A DNA stretch of 64,000 bases from Streptomyces sp. WAC05374. GTDB taxonomy: Bacteria; Actinomycetota; Actinomycetes; Streptomycetales; Streptomycetaceae. Each line of letters begins with the position of its first letter. Within the stretch, counting starts at the first letter, position 1. The notes beneath the pieces were generated by a model. It had not been told where the DNA came from and ran no database searches. It saw only the letters and a list, made by a program, of their open reading frames with translations. The position numbers and the translations under genes are program-made. Positions 1 through 9,095 of this stretch are shown piece after piece. Where the stretch lies: contig NZ_SMNQ01000005.1 in assembly GCF_004353505.1 (NCBI RefSeq), forward strand, positions 310,001 through 374,000, in the 5' to 3' direction.

Positions 1-849
1 CACCTTGACGGCGCCGGTGCCGAACTCGGGGTCGACGTGCGTGTCGGCGACGACGGGGATCGTACGGTCCGTCAGCGGGAGCTTGATCCGCTTGCCGACG
101 AGGTGCTTGTACCGCTCGTCGTCCGGGTGGACGGCGACCGCGGTGTCACCGAGCATCGTCTCGGCGCGGGTGGTCGCGACGACCAGCGTCTCGTCGCCCT
201 CGCCGTACTGGATGGAGACGAGCTCGCCGTCGTCCTCCTGGTACTCCACCTCGATGTCCGAGATGGCGGTCAGGCAGCGCGGGCACCAGTTGATGATGCG
301 CTCGGCGCGGTAGATCAGCTCGTCGTCGTAGAGCCGCTTGAAGATGGTCTGGACGGCCTTGGACAGGCCCTCGTCCATGGTGAACCGCTCGCGCGACCAG
401 TCGACGCCGTCGCCGAGGCGGCGCATCTGGCCGAGGATCTTGCCGCCGTACTCCTCCTTCCACTGCCAGACACGCTCGACGAAGTCCTCGCGGCCCAGGT
501 CGTGGCGGGACTTGCCCTCCTCGGCGAGCTGCTGCTCGACCTTGTTCTGGGTGGCGATGCCGGCGTGGTCCATGCCGGGCAGCCACAGCGCCTCGAACCC
601 CTGCATCCGCTTGCGGCGGGTGAGGGCGTCCATGAGCGTGTGCTGGAAGGCGTGACCCAGGTGGAGGCTGCCGGTGACGTTCGGCGGCGGAATGACGATG
701 GTGTACGGGGGCTTCTCGCTCTTCGCGTCGGCCGTGAAGTAACCGCGCTCTACCCAGCGCTCATACAGCTTCCCCTCTACCTCGGCCGGCGCGTACTGGG
801 TCGGCAGTTCGGGGACGGATGCTGGCTGCTGCTGAGTGTTCTCGGTCAC
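1..849 (-). CDS. valS: Valyl-tRNA synthetase, N-terminal 283 residues (partial)
   Basis: Charges tRNA-Val with valine in the cytoplasm. The minus-strand frame reads from a GTG at 849 without interruption to the window edge, so residues 1-283 of roughly 870-880 are present. Visible are the class I signature HLGH at residues 63-66 in the context [13 protein letters not shown], and the start of the inserted CP1 editing domain ([17 protein letters not shown] near the end). A GTG start is preferred because the conserved [18 protein letters not shown] block follows after a short polar leader. No Shine-Dalgarno sequence precedes it; instead TAAACT lies 6 nt upstream. The C-terminal part, including KMSKS, lies outside the window. 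Confidence 0.95.
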   Translation of the reverse strand, partial: MTENTQQQPASVPELPTQYAPAEVEGKLYERWVERGYFTADAKSEKPPYTIVIPPPNVTGSLHLGHAFQHTLMDALTRRKRMQGFEALWLPGMDHAGIATQNKVEQQLAEEGKSRHDLGREDFVERVWQWKEEYGGKILGQMRRLGDGVDWSRERFTMDEGLSKAVQTIFKRLYDDELIYRAERIINWCPRCLTAISDIEVEYQEDDGELVSIQYGEGDETLVVATTRAETMLGDTAVAVHPDDERYKHLVGKRIKLPLTDRTIPVVADTHVDPEFGTGAVKV

Positions 850-855
850 GGGCCC

Positions 856-885
856 AGTTTAGAGGTGTCACAGGCCCGTACTGAA
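856..885 (-). promoter_or_regulatory. Putative leaderless promoter of valS
   Basis: On the minus strand a -10-like TAAACT (861-856) is followed by only six bases, GGGCCC, and then the GTG start at 849. A weak -35-like TTCAGT lies 18 bases upstream at 885-880. Transcription would begin at or next to the start codon. No T-box leader is visible. Position and spacing are seen; leaderless initiation is inferred. Confidence 0.4.
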
Positions 886-986
886 ACGGGAATGTTCGGT
901 AACGGTGTGACCCCCGCCGTGCCGCCGCCGCGGGGTTTCGGCCAGGATGTGAGGAACGCATAAGCATTCGGAGGGGGAACCCCTTA

Positions 987-1922
987 ATGAGTTACAACCA
1001 GCCGGGCCCGTACGGCGGACAGCCCCAGCAGCCCGGGCCGTACGGCCAGCCCCCGCAGCAGCCCCAGCCCGGCTACGGCTACCCCCAGCAGGCCCCGCCG
1101 CCCCAGGGCGTGCCGCCGCAGGGTTACGGCTACCCCCAGCAGCCCGGCCCCTACGGCCAGCCCCCGCAGCAGCCCTACGGCGCCGGCCCCGGCGCCTACC
1201 CCCCGCCCCCGCCGCCGGCCCCCAAGAAGAAGACGGGCCTGATCATCGGCGCCGTCGCCGTGGTCGCGGCGATCGGCGTGGGCGCCTACTTCGTCTTCGG
1301 CGGCGGCGCGGGCGGCAACAGCGCGGTGGGCGACGACACGAAGGGGTACAAGCTGACCCCGGCCGCCTCGGTCGGTGAGTACAAGAAGGACAAGGACACT
1401 CCGGAGTCCATGTCCGACAAGGACAAGAAGGAAGCCGAGGCCGCGCTCGGCATCAAGAACCCGCAGCAGGCGGGCGCCCAGTACAAGTCCGGTTCGGAGT
1501 CCGACCCCATGAAGGGCAAGGTCCTGAGCCTGACCGGCCTGTGGGGCCAGATCGACGACCCGGAGAAGGCGGTCGACGGCTACTTCACGATGCTGGAGAA
1601 GAGCTCCAAGGAGGAGGAGGACTCCGACGTCACCGTCGAGCTCGTGGGCAGCCCCACTTCCGTGGAGCCCGCCGGCTTCGAGGGCGCGCTGATGAAGTGC
1701 CAGACGATCAAGTCCAGCCCCAAGGAGGGCGGCGACGCGGGCGGCCTCGGCCCGAAGTCGTTCGAGCTGCCGCTGTGCGTGTGGGCCGACTACAGCACCA
1801 TCGGCGCCGTCAACGTGATCGACTTCGCGCAGATGCTCGGCACCGGCGGCAAGGCCGTCCCGCAGGAGCAGGTCGCCGACCTGGCCGCCAAGCTCTACAA
1901 CACCTCGCGCACCAAGGCCTGA
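987..1922 (+). CDS. Pro/Gln/Tyr-rich single-pass membrane protein, function unknown
   Basis: A 311-residue protein. Residues 1-75 are a low-complexity cytoplasmic tail built from repeated [10 protein letters not shown] and GYGYPQQ units. A KKK stop-transfer flank precedes one membrane helix at about residues 80-105 ([21 protein letters not shown]). The remaining 200 residues are predicted extracytoplasmic, charged and soluble, with two cysteines (MKCQTI and PLCVWA) that could form a disulfide. The architecture is common in Streptomyces hypothetical proteins with a proline-rich N-tail; no enzymatic motif is seen. A GGAGGGGG Shine-Dalgarno sequence supports the ATG at 987. It converges on clpX across a strong shared terminator. 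Confidence 0.85.
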   Translation: MSYNQPGPYGGQPQQPGPYGQPPQQPQPGYGYPQQAPPPQGVPPQGYGYPQQPGPYGQPPQQPYGAGPGAYPPPPPPAPKKKTGLIIGAVAVVAAIGVGAYFVFGGGAGGNSAVGDDTKGYKLTPAASVGEYKKDKDTPESMSDKDKKEAEAALGIKNPQQAGAQYKSGSESDPMKGKVLSLTGLWGQIDDPEKAVDGYFTMLEKSSKEEEDSDVTVELVGSPTSVEPAGFEGALMKCQTIKSSPKEGGDAGGLGPKSFELPLCVWADYSTIGAVNVIDFAQMLGTGGKAVPQEQVADLAAKLYNTSRTKA

Positions 1923-1937
1923 CCCTCCGCGCAACGC

Positions 1938-1978
1938 AAGGGCGCCCGTCCGGTTCCTGGAACCGGGCGGGCGCCCTT
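1938..1978. terminator. Bidirectional terminator between the membrane-protein gene and clpX
   Basis: Twenty-base arms at 1938-1957 and 1959-1978 fold into a very stable GC-rich hairpin: AAGGGCGCCCG paired with CGGGCGCCCTT, then CCGGTTCC with GGAACCGG. The arms end in AA/TT. It sits between two convergent genes, so it probably serves both. Confidence 0.85.
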
Positions 1979-1992
1979 CGGTGTGCGTGCCG

Positions 1993-3276
1993 TTACGCGG
2001 ACTTCTCGTGGCGGCCCGGGTCCTTGACGACGCGGGGGACCAGGGTGGGGTTCACGTTGTTGTGGACGACGTCCTCGGTGATGACCACGCGGGCCACGTC
2101 CTTGCGGGACGGGACCTCGTACATCACGGACATCAGGACCTCTTCCATGATGGCGCGCAGGCCGCGTGCGCCCGTGCCGCGGAGGATGGCCTGGTCGGCG
2201 ATGGCCTCCAGGGCGGGGCGGTCGAAGTCCAGTTCCACACCGTCGAGTTCGAACAGGCGCTGGTACTGCTTCACCAGCGCGTTGCGGGGCTCGACGAGGA
2301 TCTTCAGCAGCGCCTCGCGGTCCAGGTTGTGGACCGAGGTGATGACGGGGAGACGGCCGATGAACTCGGGGATCATCCCGAACTTCACCAGGTCCTCCGG
2401 CATGACCTCCTGGAACTGGTCGCTCGCCTCGATCTCGCGCTTGGAGCGGATCGTCGCGCCGAAGCCGATGCCCTTCGCACCCGCCCGTGATTCGATGATC
2501 TTCTCCAGGCCGGCGAAGGCACCGCCCACGATGAACAGCACGTTCGTCGTGTCGATCTGGATGAACTCCTGGTGCGGGTGCTTGCGGCCGCCCTGCGGCG
2601 GGACCGAAGCCGTCGTGCCCTCCAGGATTTTGAGGAGCGCCTGCTGTACGCCCTCGCCCGACACATCACGAGTGATGGACGGGTTTTCGCTCTTACGGGC
2701 GACCTTGTCGATCTCGTCGATGTAGATGATGCCCGTTTCGGCCTTCTTGACGTCGTAGTCGGCGGCCTGGATGAGCTTCAGCAGGATGTTCTCGACGTCC
2801 TCGCCCACGTAGCCCGCCTCCGTGAGCGCCGTCGCGTCGGCGATGGCGAACGGGACGTTGAGCATCCGGGCCAGGGTCTGGGCCAGCAGCGTCTTGCCGG
2901 AGCCGGTGGGGCCCAGCAACAGGATGTTGGACTTGGCGAGTTCGATCGCGTCGTCCCGGCCCTGCGCGCCGCCGTTCTCGCCGGCCTGGACGCGCTTGTA
3001 GTGGTTGTACACCGCGACGGAGAGGGCCTTCTTCGCGGGCTCCTGCCCGACGACGTACCCCTCCAGGAACTCGTAGATCTCGCGGGGCTTGGGGAGTTCC
3101 TCCCAGCGGACCTCGCTCGTCTCCGCGAGCTCCTCTTCGATGATCTCGTTGCAGAGGTCGATGCACTCGTCGCAGATGTACACACCGGGGCCTGCGATGA
3201 GCTTCTTCACCTGCTTCTGGCTCTTTCCGCAGAACGAGCACTTGAGCAGGTCGCCGCCATCACCGATGCGTGCCAC
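1993..3276 (-). CDS. clpX: ATP-dependent Clp protease ATP-binding subunit ClpX
   Basis: AAA+ unfoldase that delivers substrates to ClpP. The 427-residue product has the N-terminal zinc-binding domain (C13, C16, C35, C38 in CSFC and CDEC), Walker A GPTGSGKT, Walker [10 protein letters not shown], and pore loop GYVGED. The frame stays open upstream, but GTG at 3276 gives [16 protein letters not shown], the usual actinobacterial start, with AAGGGGAAG upstream. The extra upstream residues are low-complexity and unlike ClpX. A strong hairpin lies between it and clpP2, so clpX is probably transcribed separately even though it is adjacent and co-oriented. Confidence 0.97.
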   Translation of the reverse strand: MARIGDGGDLLKCSFCGKSQKQVKKLIAGPGVYICDECIDLCNEIIEEELAETSEVRWEELPKPREIYEFLEGYVVGQEPAKKALSVAVYNHYKRVQAGENGGAQGRDDAIELAKSNILLLGPTGSGKTLLAQTLARMLNVPFAIADATALTEAGYVGEDVENILLKLIQAADYDVKKAETGIIYIDEIDKVARKSENPSITRDVSGEGVQQALLKILEGTTASVPPQGGRKHPHQEFIQIDTTNVLFIVGGAFAGLEKIIESRAGAKGIGFGATIRSKREIEASDQFQEVMPEDLVKFGMIPEFIGRLPVITSVHNLDREALLKILVEPRNALVKQYQRLFELDGVELDFDRPALEAIADQAILRGTGARGLRAIMEEVLMSVMYEVPSRKDVARVVITEDVVHNNVNPTLVPRVVKDPGRHEKSA

Positions 3277-3370
3277 GAGGTGCTTCCCCTTCGCCTGGGA
3301 GCGGCTTGGTTCAGCCGGCTCCTGGTGCCTCATATCCGACGGTACCTTGCCGGGCCCCTCGTTCGGGCCC

Positions 3371-3400
3371 CCCTTGGCACGGTTCACACCGTGCCAAGGG
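3371..3400 (-). terminator. Terminator-like hairpin between clpP2 and clpX
   Basis: Perfect 13-bp arms CCCTTGGCACGGT (3371-3383) and ACCGTGCCAAGGG (3388-3400) with a TCAC loop, 13 bases beyond the clpP2 stop on the minus strand. No T-run follows. It would end or attenuate the clpP1-clpP2 message before clpX. Confidence 0.75.
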
Positions 3401-3412
3401 CAGGTCGGTCCG

Positions 3413-4087
3413 TCAGGCTGCCGCCGCCGCGGTGCTCTTGCGGGTGGAGACGATCTGGTCCACCAGGCCGTACGCCAGGGCGTCCTCGGCCGTGAGGATC
3501 TTGTCGCGCTCGATGTCGTCGCGGATCTTCTCGATCGGCTGGGTGGAGTGCTTGGCCAGCATCTCCTCGAGCTGCGTACGCATACGCAGGATCTCGTTGG
3601 CCGCGATCTCCAGGTCGGAGAGCTGCTCGCGGCCCGTACCGCCGGACGGCTGGTGGATCAGCACGCGGGCGTTCGGCAGGGCCATCCGCTTGCCGGGGGT
3701 GCCGGCGGCCAGCAGCACGGCCGCGGCGGAGGCCGCCTGGCCCATGCAGACCGTCTGGATGTCCGGCTTCACGAACTGCATCGTGTCGTAGATGGCCGTC
3801 AGCGCGGTGAAGGAGCCACCGGGGCTGTTGATGTAGATGGAGATGTCACGGTCCGGGTCCATCGACTCCAGGCACAGGAGCTGCGCCATGACGTCGTTGG
3901 CGGAGGCGTCGTCGATCTGCACGCCCAGGAAGATCACGCGCTCCTCGAAGAGCTTCGCGTACGGGTCGTACTCGCGCACGCCCTGGGAGGTGCGCTCGAC
4001 GAAGCGCGGGACGACATACCGGTTGTCCACCTGCGGGCCGGTGTAGAGGCCGCTCGCGGAGAAGTTGCTCATGTGGGTGTTCACCAT
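3413..4087 (-). CDS. clpP2: ATP-dependent Clp protease proteolytic subunit ClpP2
   Basis: Second ClpP paralogue; in actinobacteria ClpP1 and ClpP2 form a mixed two-ring peptidase. From the ATG at 4087 the product is 224 residues. The serine nucleophile lies in GQAAS (S120) and the histidine in LIHQPS (H145); the Asp is in the DDIERDK region. The start is uncertain: ATG at 4072 (MSNFSASG) is also possible and neither has a convincing Shine-Dalgarno sequence. A longer frame to 4174 overlaps clpP1 and encodes only low-complexity sequence derived from a palindromic repeat, so I reject it. The end is Ala-rich (STAAAAA). It follows clpP1 by about 70 bases and is probably co-transcribed with it. Confidence 0.95.
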   Translation of the reverse strand: MVNTHMSNFSASGLYTGPQVDNRYVVPRFVERTSQGVREYDPYAKLFEERVIFLGVQIDDASANDVMAQLLCLESMDPDRDISIYINSPGGSFTALTAIYDTMQFVKPDIQTVCMGQAASAAAVLLAAGTPGKRMALPNARVLIHQPSGGTGREQLSDLEIAANEILRMRTQLEEMLAKHSTQPIEKIRDDIERDKILTAEDALAYGLVDQIVSTRKSTAAAAA

Positions 4088-4130
4088 CCTGGTGGCGTTC
4101 GGCGGGGCTGGGAGGCGAGGGGCACGGGCT

Positions 4131-4154
4131 GGGGGTCCCCCCTCTGGGGGAGGA
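4131..4154. repeat. Short palindromic element between clpP1 and clpP2
   Basis: GGGGGTCCCCCC followed by TCT and GGGGGAGGA, with TCCCCC/GGGGGA arms at 4136-4141 and 4146-4151. The first 12 bases match those of the dispersed element inserted in the permease gene at 17059-17097, so this may be a core-deleted member of the same family. It abuts the clpP1 stop codon and could be an intercistronic hairpin. Confidence 0.5.
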
Positions 4155-4772
4155 TCAGGCGCCGGTGCCGCCACCGCCCGGAACGCCCGCGGCGGCAGAC
4201 ATGATGTCGTCGATCAGGCCGTACTCCTTGGCCTCCTCGGCGGTGAACCAGCGGTCGCGGTCACCGTCGCGGATGATCGTCTCCACGGTCTGGCCGGAGT
4301 GGCGCGCGGTGATCTCGGCCATGCGCTTCTTGGTACGGAGGAGGTACTCCGCCTGGATCTTGATGTCCGAGGCGGTGCCGCCGATGCCGGCGGAGCCCTG
4401 GTGCATCAGGATGTCGGTGTTCGGCAGCGCGAAGCGCTTGCCGGCGGTACCACCGGTGAGCAGGAACTGGCCCATGGAGGCCGCCATGCCCATACCGATG
4501 GTCACGACGTCGTTCGGGATGTACTGCATGGTGTCGTAGATCGCCATGCCAGCGGTCACCGAACCACCCGGGCTGTTGATGTAGAGGTAGATGTCCTTGT
4601 CCGGGTCGGCGGCAAGGAGCAGCATCTGCGAGGTGATCTTGTTCGCGATCTCGTCGTCGACCTGCTGGCCGAGGAAGATGATCCGCTCGCCGAGCAGCCG
4701 GTTGTAGACATGGTCGCCGAGGCCACCACCGATGGACGGCTCACCCGCGGCGTAAGGCATCAGATTCGTCAC
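4155..4772 (-). CDS. clpP1: ATP-dependent Clp protease proteolytic subunit ClpP1
   Basis: Serine peptidase subunit of the Clp protease; 205 residues. Catalytic Ser99 is in GMAASMG, His124 in LMHQGSAG, and Asp173 in the DRDRWF segment. The usual HQPS around the histidine is HQGS here. The tail is Gly-rich ([10 protein letters not shown]). GTG at 4772 is chosen because AGGTGGA precedes it by about six bases; an internal ATG at 4760 (MPYAAGEP) is possible. It follows tig, separated by a hairpin and a 270-base region with a ClgR-like box, so it likely starts the clpP1-clpP2 operon. Confidence 0.96.
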   Translation of the reverse strand: MTNLMPYAAGEPSIGGGLGDHVYNRLLGERIIFLGQQVDDEIANKITSQMLLLAADPDKDIYLYINSPGGSVTAGMAIYDTMQYIPNDVVTIGMGMAASMGQFLLTGGTAGKRFALPNTDILMHQGSAGIGGTASDIKIQAEYLLRTKKRMAEITARHSGQTVETIIRDGDRDRWFTAEEAKEYGLIDDIMSAAAGVPGGGGTGA

Positions 4773-4859
4773 GTATCCACCTGCTCGTCTCTGACGGCTC
4801 CGGCCGTCTCAGCGTCGTACGTACTGGGGGCGGGTACTCCCCTGCCCTCGTATTCATGG

Positions 4860-4917
4860 ACCCTAACGCGCTGGTCGGCGGGCGCCATCCCGGTTCCCGA
4901 ACTGTTCGCTGGGAGCG
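4860..4917 (-). promoter_or_regulatory. ClgR-like box and -10 element of the clpP1 promoter
   Basis: GTTCGC (4904-4909), five bases, then GCG (4915-4917) fits the GTTCGC-N5-GCG type of site known for the actinobacterial activator ClgR at clp promoters. Downstream in the clpP1 direction is TAGGGT (4865-4860), a TANNNT -10 candidate with no good -35, as expected for an activated promoter. The box centre is about 57 bases upstream of the implied start of transcription. Confidence 0.6.
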
Positions 4918-4978
4918 CAAGGTAGTTGGGCCGGGAAGGGCCCGGCGGGGGCGGCGCGGGCCCGGCGGGGCCGTACGG

Positions 4979-5019
4979 CGACGGGCCCGACCGCACGCGG
5001 GTGCGGATCGGGCCCGTCG
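4979..5019 (-). terminator. Terminator of tig
   Basis: CGACGGGCCCGA plus CCGCAC (4979-4996) pair with GTGCGG and TCGGGCCCGTCG (5001-5019), with one bulged A and a four-base loop. It begins about 25 bases after the tig stop on the minus strand. Confidence 0.8.
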
Positions 5020-5043
5020 GACCGCTCATGCCGGGGCCGTGGC

Positions 5044-6429
5044 TCAGGCCTCGGTCTTGTCCTCGGACTGCTCGGACTCCTCGGCGGAGGCCTCGGCCGT
5101 CTCGGCGGCCTCGTCCTCGTCGTCGTCCAGCTCGACCGGCTCACCGTTGGTGTCGACGACCTTGGCGGCCTCGACGACGACCGCGAGGGCCTTGCCGCGG
5201 GCGACCTCGCCGACGAGCATCGGCACCTGGCCGCCCTCGACGACGGCCTTGGCGAACTGGTCGGGGCTCATGCCGGAGGACGCCGCACGCCGCATGAGGT
5301 GCTCGGTGAGCTCCTCCTGGTTGACGTTGAGCTTCTCCTTGTTGACCAGCTCGTCCAGGATGAACTGGGTCTTGATGCCCTTGACCGCCTGCTCGCGGGT
5401 CTCGTTCTCGAACTCCTCGACGGTCTTGCCCTGGAGCTCCAGGTACTTCTCGAGGGACAGACCCATCTGGCCGAGCTGGTGGTGCTCGAGGTTGTGCTTG
5501 CGAGTGTTGACCTCGTCCTCGAGGAGCTTCTCGGGGATCGGCACCTCGGCCAGCTCCAGCAGCTCGTCCAGGACGCGCTCCTGGGCCTGGGTGGCCTGGT
5601 CGTACTGCTTCATGTTCTCGAGGCGCTTGCGGCTGTCGGCCTTCAGCTCCTCGAGGGTGTCGAACTCGGACGCCATCTGGGCGAAGTCGTCGTCGAGCTC
5701 GGGGAGCTCACGGGCGGCGACCTGGGTGACCTTGACGGCGACCTCGGCCTCCTTGCCCTCGGCGGAGCCGCCCTTCAGGGTGGAGGTGAAGGTGGCCTCA
5801 CCCCCGGCCTCCAGGCCCGTCACGGCCTCGTCGATGCCGTCGAGGAGCTCACCGGAGCCGATCGTGTACTGCACGCCGCTCGCGACGCCGTCCGGGAGGA
5901 CCTCGCCGTCGACCTTGGCCTCGAGGTCGATCGTCACGACGTCGCCCTCGGCGGCGGCGCGCTCGACCGGGTTGGTGGAGGCGAAGCGGTCGCGGAGCTG
6001 CTCCACGGACTTCTCGACGTCCTCGTCGGTGACCTCGACGGCGTCGACGGTGACCTCGATGCCGGAGTAGTCCGGGATCTCGATGGCCGGGCGGATGTCG
6101 ACCTCGGCGGTGAAGGCCAGCAGCTCGCCGTCCTTCAGCTCGGTGATGTCGACCTCGGGCTGGCCCAGCGGGTTGACCTCGGCCTCGTTGACGGCCTCGG
6201 TGTAGAACTTCGGGAGGGCGTCGTTGACGGCCTCCTCCAGCACCGCACCACGGCCGAACCGCTGGTCGATGACACGAGCCGGGATCTTGCCCTTGCGGAA
6301 GCCCTTGACCGTGACCTGCTGGTTGATCTTCTTGTACGCCGCGTCGAGGCTGTCCTTGAGCTCCTCGAAGGGCACCTCGACAGTGAGCCGAACCCGGGTC
6401 GGGTTCAGGGTCTCCACGGCGCTCTTCAC
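5044..6429 (-). CDS. tig: Trigger factor, ribosome-associated chaperone and peptidyl-prolyl isomerase
   Basis: Binds the ribosome exit tunnel and shields nascent chains. The 461-residue length fits actinobacterial trigger factors. The N-terminal ribosome-binding domain has the signature [17 protein letters not shown] near residues 45-60 (usual GFRxGKxP). A central FKBP-type domain ([16 protein letters not shown] onward) and a helical C-terminal chaperone domain follow, then an acidic tail ([18 protein letters not shown]). The start [15 protein letters not shown] is typical, with GGAGA-like bases upstream. It lies directly upstream of the clp genes, the usual arrangement. Confidence 0.97.
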   Translation of the reverse strand: MKSAVETLNPTRVRLTVEVPFEELKDSLDAAYKKINQQVTVKGFRKGKIPARVIDQRFGRGAVLEEAVNDALPKFYTEAVNEAEVNPLGQPEVDITELKDGELLAFTAEVDIRPAIEIPDYSGIEVTVDAVEVTDEDVEKSVEQLRDRFASTNPVERAAAEGDVVTIDLEAKVDGEVLPDGVASGVQYTIGSGELLDGIDEAVTGLEAGGEATFTSTLKGGSAEGKEAEVAVKVTQVAARELPELDDDFAQMASEFDTLEELKADSRKRLENMKQYDQATQAQERVLDELLELAEVPIPEKLLEDEVNTRKHNLEHHQLGQMGLSLEKYLELQGKTVEEFENETREQAVKGIKTQFILDELVNKEKLNVNQEELTEHLMRRAASSGMSPDQFAKAVVEGGQVPMLVGEVARGKALAVVVEAAKVVDTNGEPVELDDDEDEAAETAEASAEESEQSEDKTEA

Positions 6430-6603
6430 GGTTCGGTCTCCTTGGTGGCTGATTCTTGGATTCTGCCGGGCCGCTGGTCGGCGGTTCCGGCGGATTCGGC
6501 CCGGTCAGAGAGACACACGGGCACGCAGCTTGCATAGTAACCGCAAGCGGGATGGGGCCCACAATGTGATCTTGGTTGCGCACGTGGTCCGGCGCGTCTG
6601 GTG

Positions 6604-6680
6604 TGGTCGGGGTGGCGGGATTTGAACCCACGGCCTTCCGCTCCCAAAGCGGACGCGCTACCAAGCTGCGCCACACCCCG
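6604..6680 (-). tRNA. tRNA-Pro (anticodon TGG)
   Basis: A complete cloverleaf on the minus strand. The acceptor CGGGGTG pairs with CACCCCG; the anticodon stem TCCGC/GCGGA encloses the loop TTTGGGA, giving anticodon TGG; the T arm has GTGGG-TTCAAAT-CCCGC. CCA is encoded at 6606-6604. Confidence 0.96.
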
Positions 6681-6813
6681 TCGGTGCGACACGTAGGGTA
6701 CATGCCCCACGGCGCTGCGTCGGCACCTTAAGGAGTGTGCGACGACCGGGCCCGACCCGCTACGATGACGATGCGTTCGCGCCGCGGTCCCCGTGACCCG
6801 CGGTGCGTTGCTC

Positions 6814-6884
6814 GCGGGCGTAGCTCAATGGTAGAGCCCTAGTCTTCCAAACTAGCTACGCGGGTTCGATTCCCGTCGCCCGCT
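6814..6884 (+). tRNA. tRNA-Gly (anticodon TCC)
   Basis: GCGGGCG pairs with CGCCCGC; the D arm is GCTC-AATGGTA-GAGC; the anticodon stem CTAGT/ACTAG carries loop CTTCCAA, so the anticodon is TCC; the T arm is CGGG-TTCGATT-CCCG. The 3' CCA is not encoded (TCCG follows). Confidence 0.95.
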
Positions 6885-6944
6885 CCGTCCGGCCGCGGCC
6901 CGGGTGGGAGGTCAGGTGATCTCCCTCCGGGCCGCGTCCGCGTT

Positions 6945-7310
6945 TCAGCCCATGTTCGCCTTGACGTGGGCGATCACCTCGTTGAACTTGTCGGTCGGCG
7001 AGATGTCCAGGAACTCGCAGTCCTCCAGGGCCTCAGGCGCGTGGCCGGGCGCCCAGTAGAAGGCCTGGCCCGCCTCGTAGTCGTCCGAGCCGGCGCCGGT
7101 GTGCATCCTCAGCCGGCCCTTGAACAGGAAACCCCAGTGGGGGCACTGGCACAGGTCGTCGGGCATGCCCTTCAGCGCGGGGCGCATGTCCGTTCCCCGG
7201 GGGAAGGTGATGAAGGCGGCGGTCATGTCACCGCCGATCTCCCGCATCCGCAGCTCCACGCCGTCGCCCTCGATGGCGACGGGAGCCTGCTCGCGCGTCG
7301 TTCCCGTCAT
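6945..7310 (-). CDS. Small cupin-fold protein
   Basis: A 121-residue soluble protein with beta-rich cupin-like spacing: a conserved PHWGFLFKGRLRMHTG strand near residues 57-72 and YEAGQAFYWAPGHAPEAL near 78-95, resembling the two short cupin motifs with possible metal-ligand histidines. Such proteins bind small ligands or metals, and no specific substrate is evident. The start is well supported by GAGGAGGAACC just before the ATG at 7310. It stands alone between tRNA-Gly and a small membrane-protein gene on the same strand. Confidence 0.75.
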   Translation of the reverse strand: MTGTTREQAPVAIEGDGVELRMREIGGDMTAAFITFPRGTDMRPALKGMPDDLCQCPHWGFLFKGRLRMHTGAGSDDYEAGQAFYWAPGHAPEALEDCEFLDISPTDKFNEVIAHVKANMG

Positions 7311-7382
7311 GGTTCCTCCTCGACTGGCGCCCCTCCTCCAGTCTGGAACCGGCCATGACCCGCCGCGACCGGGGCGAATGGC

Positions 7383-7577
7383 TCAGAAACTGATCTGGTT
7401 GATCGTGGCCGCGATCGAGTCGAGGAAACGCTGTATCGACGGCGCCATGCCGGACGAGGCGAGGAAGAAGCCGAAGAGCACGGCGACTATCGCGGGGCCC
7501 GCCTTCAGGGAGCCGCCGCGGATCAGCACCACGAGGATGATCGCCAACAGCAGCACCACGGACAGTGAAATGGCCAC
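7383..7577 (-). CDS. Small membrane protein, function unknown
   Basis: A 64-residue product with two hydrophobic segments (ISLSVVLLLAIILVVLI and AGPAIVAVLFGFFLASSG) and a short C-terminal amphipathic segment (IQRFLDSIAATINQIS). The start is GTG at 7577; no clear Shine-Dalgarno sequence is seen. Frame and third-position GC support coding. It is followed after about 70 bases by the cupin gene on the same strand. No function can be assigned. Confidence 0.7.
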   Translation of the reverse strand: MAISLSVVLLLAIILVVLIRGGSLKAGPAIVAVLFGFFLASSGMAPSIQRFLDSIAATINQISF

Positions 7578-7976
7578 AACTGATCACACACCCTCGGTCG
7601 GTCCGCCTTGCCGGCCCGGGGGTGCGCGGCCCGGCGCCCCCCGTTCGCTCCATCGTGCCACCAACATCCCCACGTGGGAGGGCCGCTGACACATCGTTCA
7701 CACGAGGATCGGTCGCGGCCGCGTCCGGGGCGGGCGGCGGACCGAAAAGCAGACTTCGAATTCAATGTGATCGTTTCAGGTCGCACACAGAGTGGTCACA
7801 GGAAATTCGCAGCGTGCTCGGCACGTAATTCTCTGTGGCGGAGAGCGTAACGATATGCACCATTTAAGAGGGATTAATTGGGGCATAGGGTGCGGTTGCG
7901 GGTGGTGTCAGAAACAAAAGCGCAGGTTTTCCAGCAGGTTTTACGAATGGCCTGGGGCGTGGTTAGGGTGCCTCAA
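7578..7976. other. AT-richer intergenic region upstream of the acyltransferase gene
   Basis: About 400 bases with no convincing gene. From roughly 7740 to 7960 the base composition falls well below the surroundings, with AT stretches such as GAATTCAATGTGATC, ACGTAATTCTCTG and TTTAAGAGGGATTAATTGG. TAGGGT at 7964-7969 lies 7 nt before the ATG at 7977 and could be the -10 of a leaderless acyltransferase mRNA, with TTTACG 18 bases upstream. The AT-rich block is a plausible regulatory or nucleoid-protein binding zone (inference). Confidence 0.5.
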
Positions 7977-9095
7977 ATGTTCCAGGCTGCGCATGGAAAT
8001 CAGCAGACCCTGCTCCCGCCGGTGCGGGAGCCCGAGACCGGTGCGGACACGCGCGAACGGACGGCGGACAGACCCGGCCGGGACGCGTTCTTCGACAACG
8101 CCAAGTACCTGGCGATCGTGCTCGTGGCCATGGCGCACGCGTGGGAGCCCGTCATGGACGGCAGCAGGGCGACCAGGGCGCTCTACATGTTCGTCTACAC
8201 GTTCCACATGCCGGCGTTCATCGTGATCTCCGGCTACTTCTCACGCAGCTTCGCCGGGCGGCCCCACCAGCTCAAGCGCCTGGTCACCGGACTGGTCGTG
8301 CCGTACCTGGTGTTCGAGGTGGCGTACTCGCTCTACCGGCGCTGGGCGGGCGGCACCCCCGACCAGGCCATCAGCCTGACCGACCCCATCTACCTCACCT
8401 GGTTCCTGATCGCCCTGTTCGTGTGGCGGCTGACCACGCCCCTGTGGCGCAGCGTCCGCCATCCGCTGGCCCTCGCCCTGGTCGTCGCCGCGCTCGCGTC
8501 GCTCACCCCGGGCATCTCCCAGGACCTGGACCTCCAGCGCATCTTCCAGTTCCTGCCGTTCTTCGTGCTGGGCCTGTCGCTGAAGCCGGAGCACTTCGCG
8601 CTGGTGCGCCGCCGCCCGGCGCGGCTGCTGGCCGTGCCGGTCGCCCTGGGCGCCCTGGCGTTCACGTACTGGATCGCCCCCGACATCCGGATGAGCTGGT
8701 TCTACCGCTCGACCAGCGCCGAGGAACTGGACGCGCCCTGGTGGGCGGGGCCGGTCATGACGTTCGCGCTGTTCGGCTGCGCCCTGGTGCTGACCGCGGC
8801 CTTCCTCGCCTGGGTGCCGCGCCGCAGGACCTGGTTCACCGTCCTCGGGGCGGGCACCATCTGCGGTTACCTGCTGCACGGGTTCCTGGTGAAGGGGATG
8901 GAGTACTGGGCGCTCGTTCCGGCGTACCGGCTCGACACGCCCCTCGGGCGGGTCGTGGTGACGGTGGTGGCCGCCGTCGCGGTGACCGCGATGTGCACCC
9001 CGCCGGTGCGGCGGGCGCTGCGCTGGGTGACCGAGCCGCGGATGGAGTGGGCGTTCCGGGGCGACGCGCGGGAGGCGGGCGTCAGCAGGCGCTGA
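7977..9095 (+). CDS. Acyltransferase-3 family integral membrane protein
   Basis: A 372-residue multi-pass protein of the acyltransferase-3 (OafA/NolL-like) family, which moves acyl groups onto sugars or other envelope molecules. The N-terminal signature is visible: RDAFFDNAKYLAIVLVAMAHAWEP, with the family-typical histidine, then YTFHMPAFIVISGYFSRSF. Roughly eight to ten hydrophobic helices follow, ending in a basic tail. ATG at 7977 is preferred over longer starts because it follows a -10-like TAGGGT and the residues upstream are not family-like. The 3' end overlaps the convergent HD-domain gene by 14 bases. The substrate is unknown. Confidence 0.88.
   Translation: MFQAAHGNQQTLLPPVREPETGADTRERTADRPGRDAFFDNAKYLAIVLVAMAHAWEPVMDGSRATRALYMFVYTFHMPAFIVISGYFSRSFAGRPHQLKRLVTGLVVPYLVFEVAYSLYRRWAGGTPDQAISLTDPIYLTWFLIALFVWRLTTPLWRSVRHPLALALVVAALASLTPGISQDLDLQRIFQFLPFFVLGLSLKPEHFALVRRRPARLLAVPVALGALAFTYWIAPDIRMSWFYRSTSAEELDAPWWAGPVMTFALFGCALVLTAAFLAWVPRRRTWFTVLGAGTICGYLLHGFLVKGMEYWALVPAYRLDTPLGRVVVTVVAAVAVTAMCTPPVRRALRWVTEPRMEWAFRGDAREAGVSRR

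Noticed and set aside
4088..4174. Longer start for clpP2 at 4174
   Set aside because: The additional 29 residues are Pro/Ala/Arg low-complexity sequence overlapping the clpP1 end and produced by a palindromic element; no family member begins this way.
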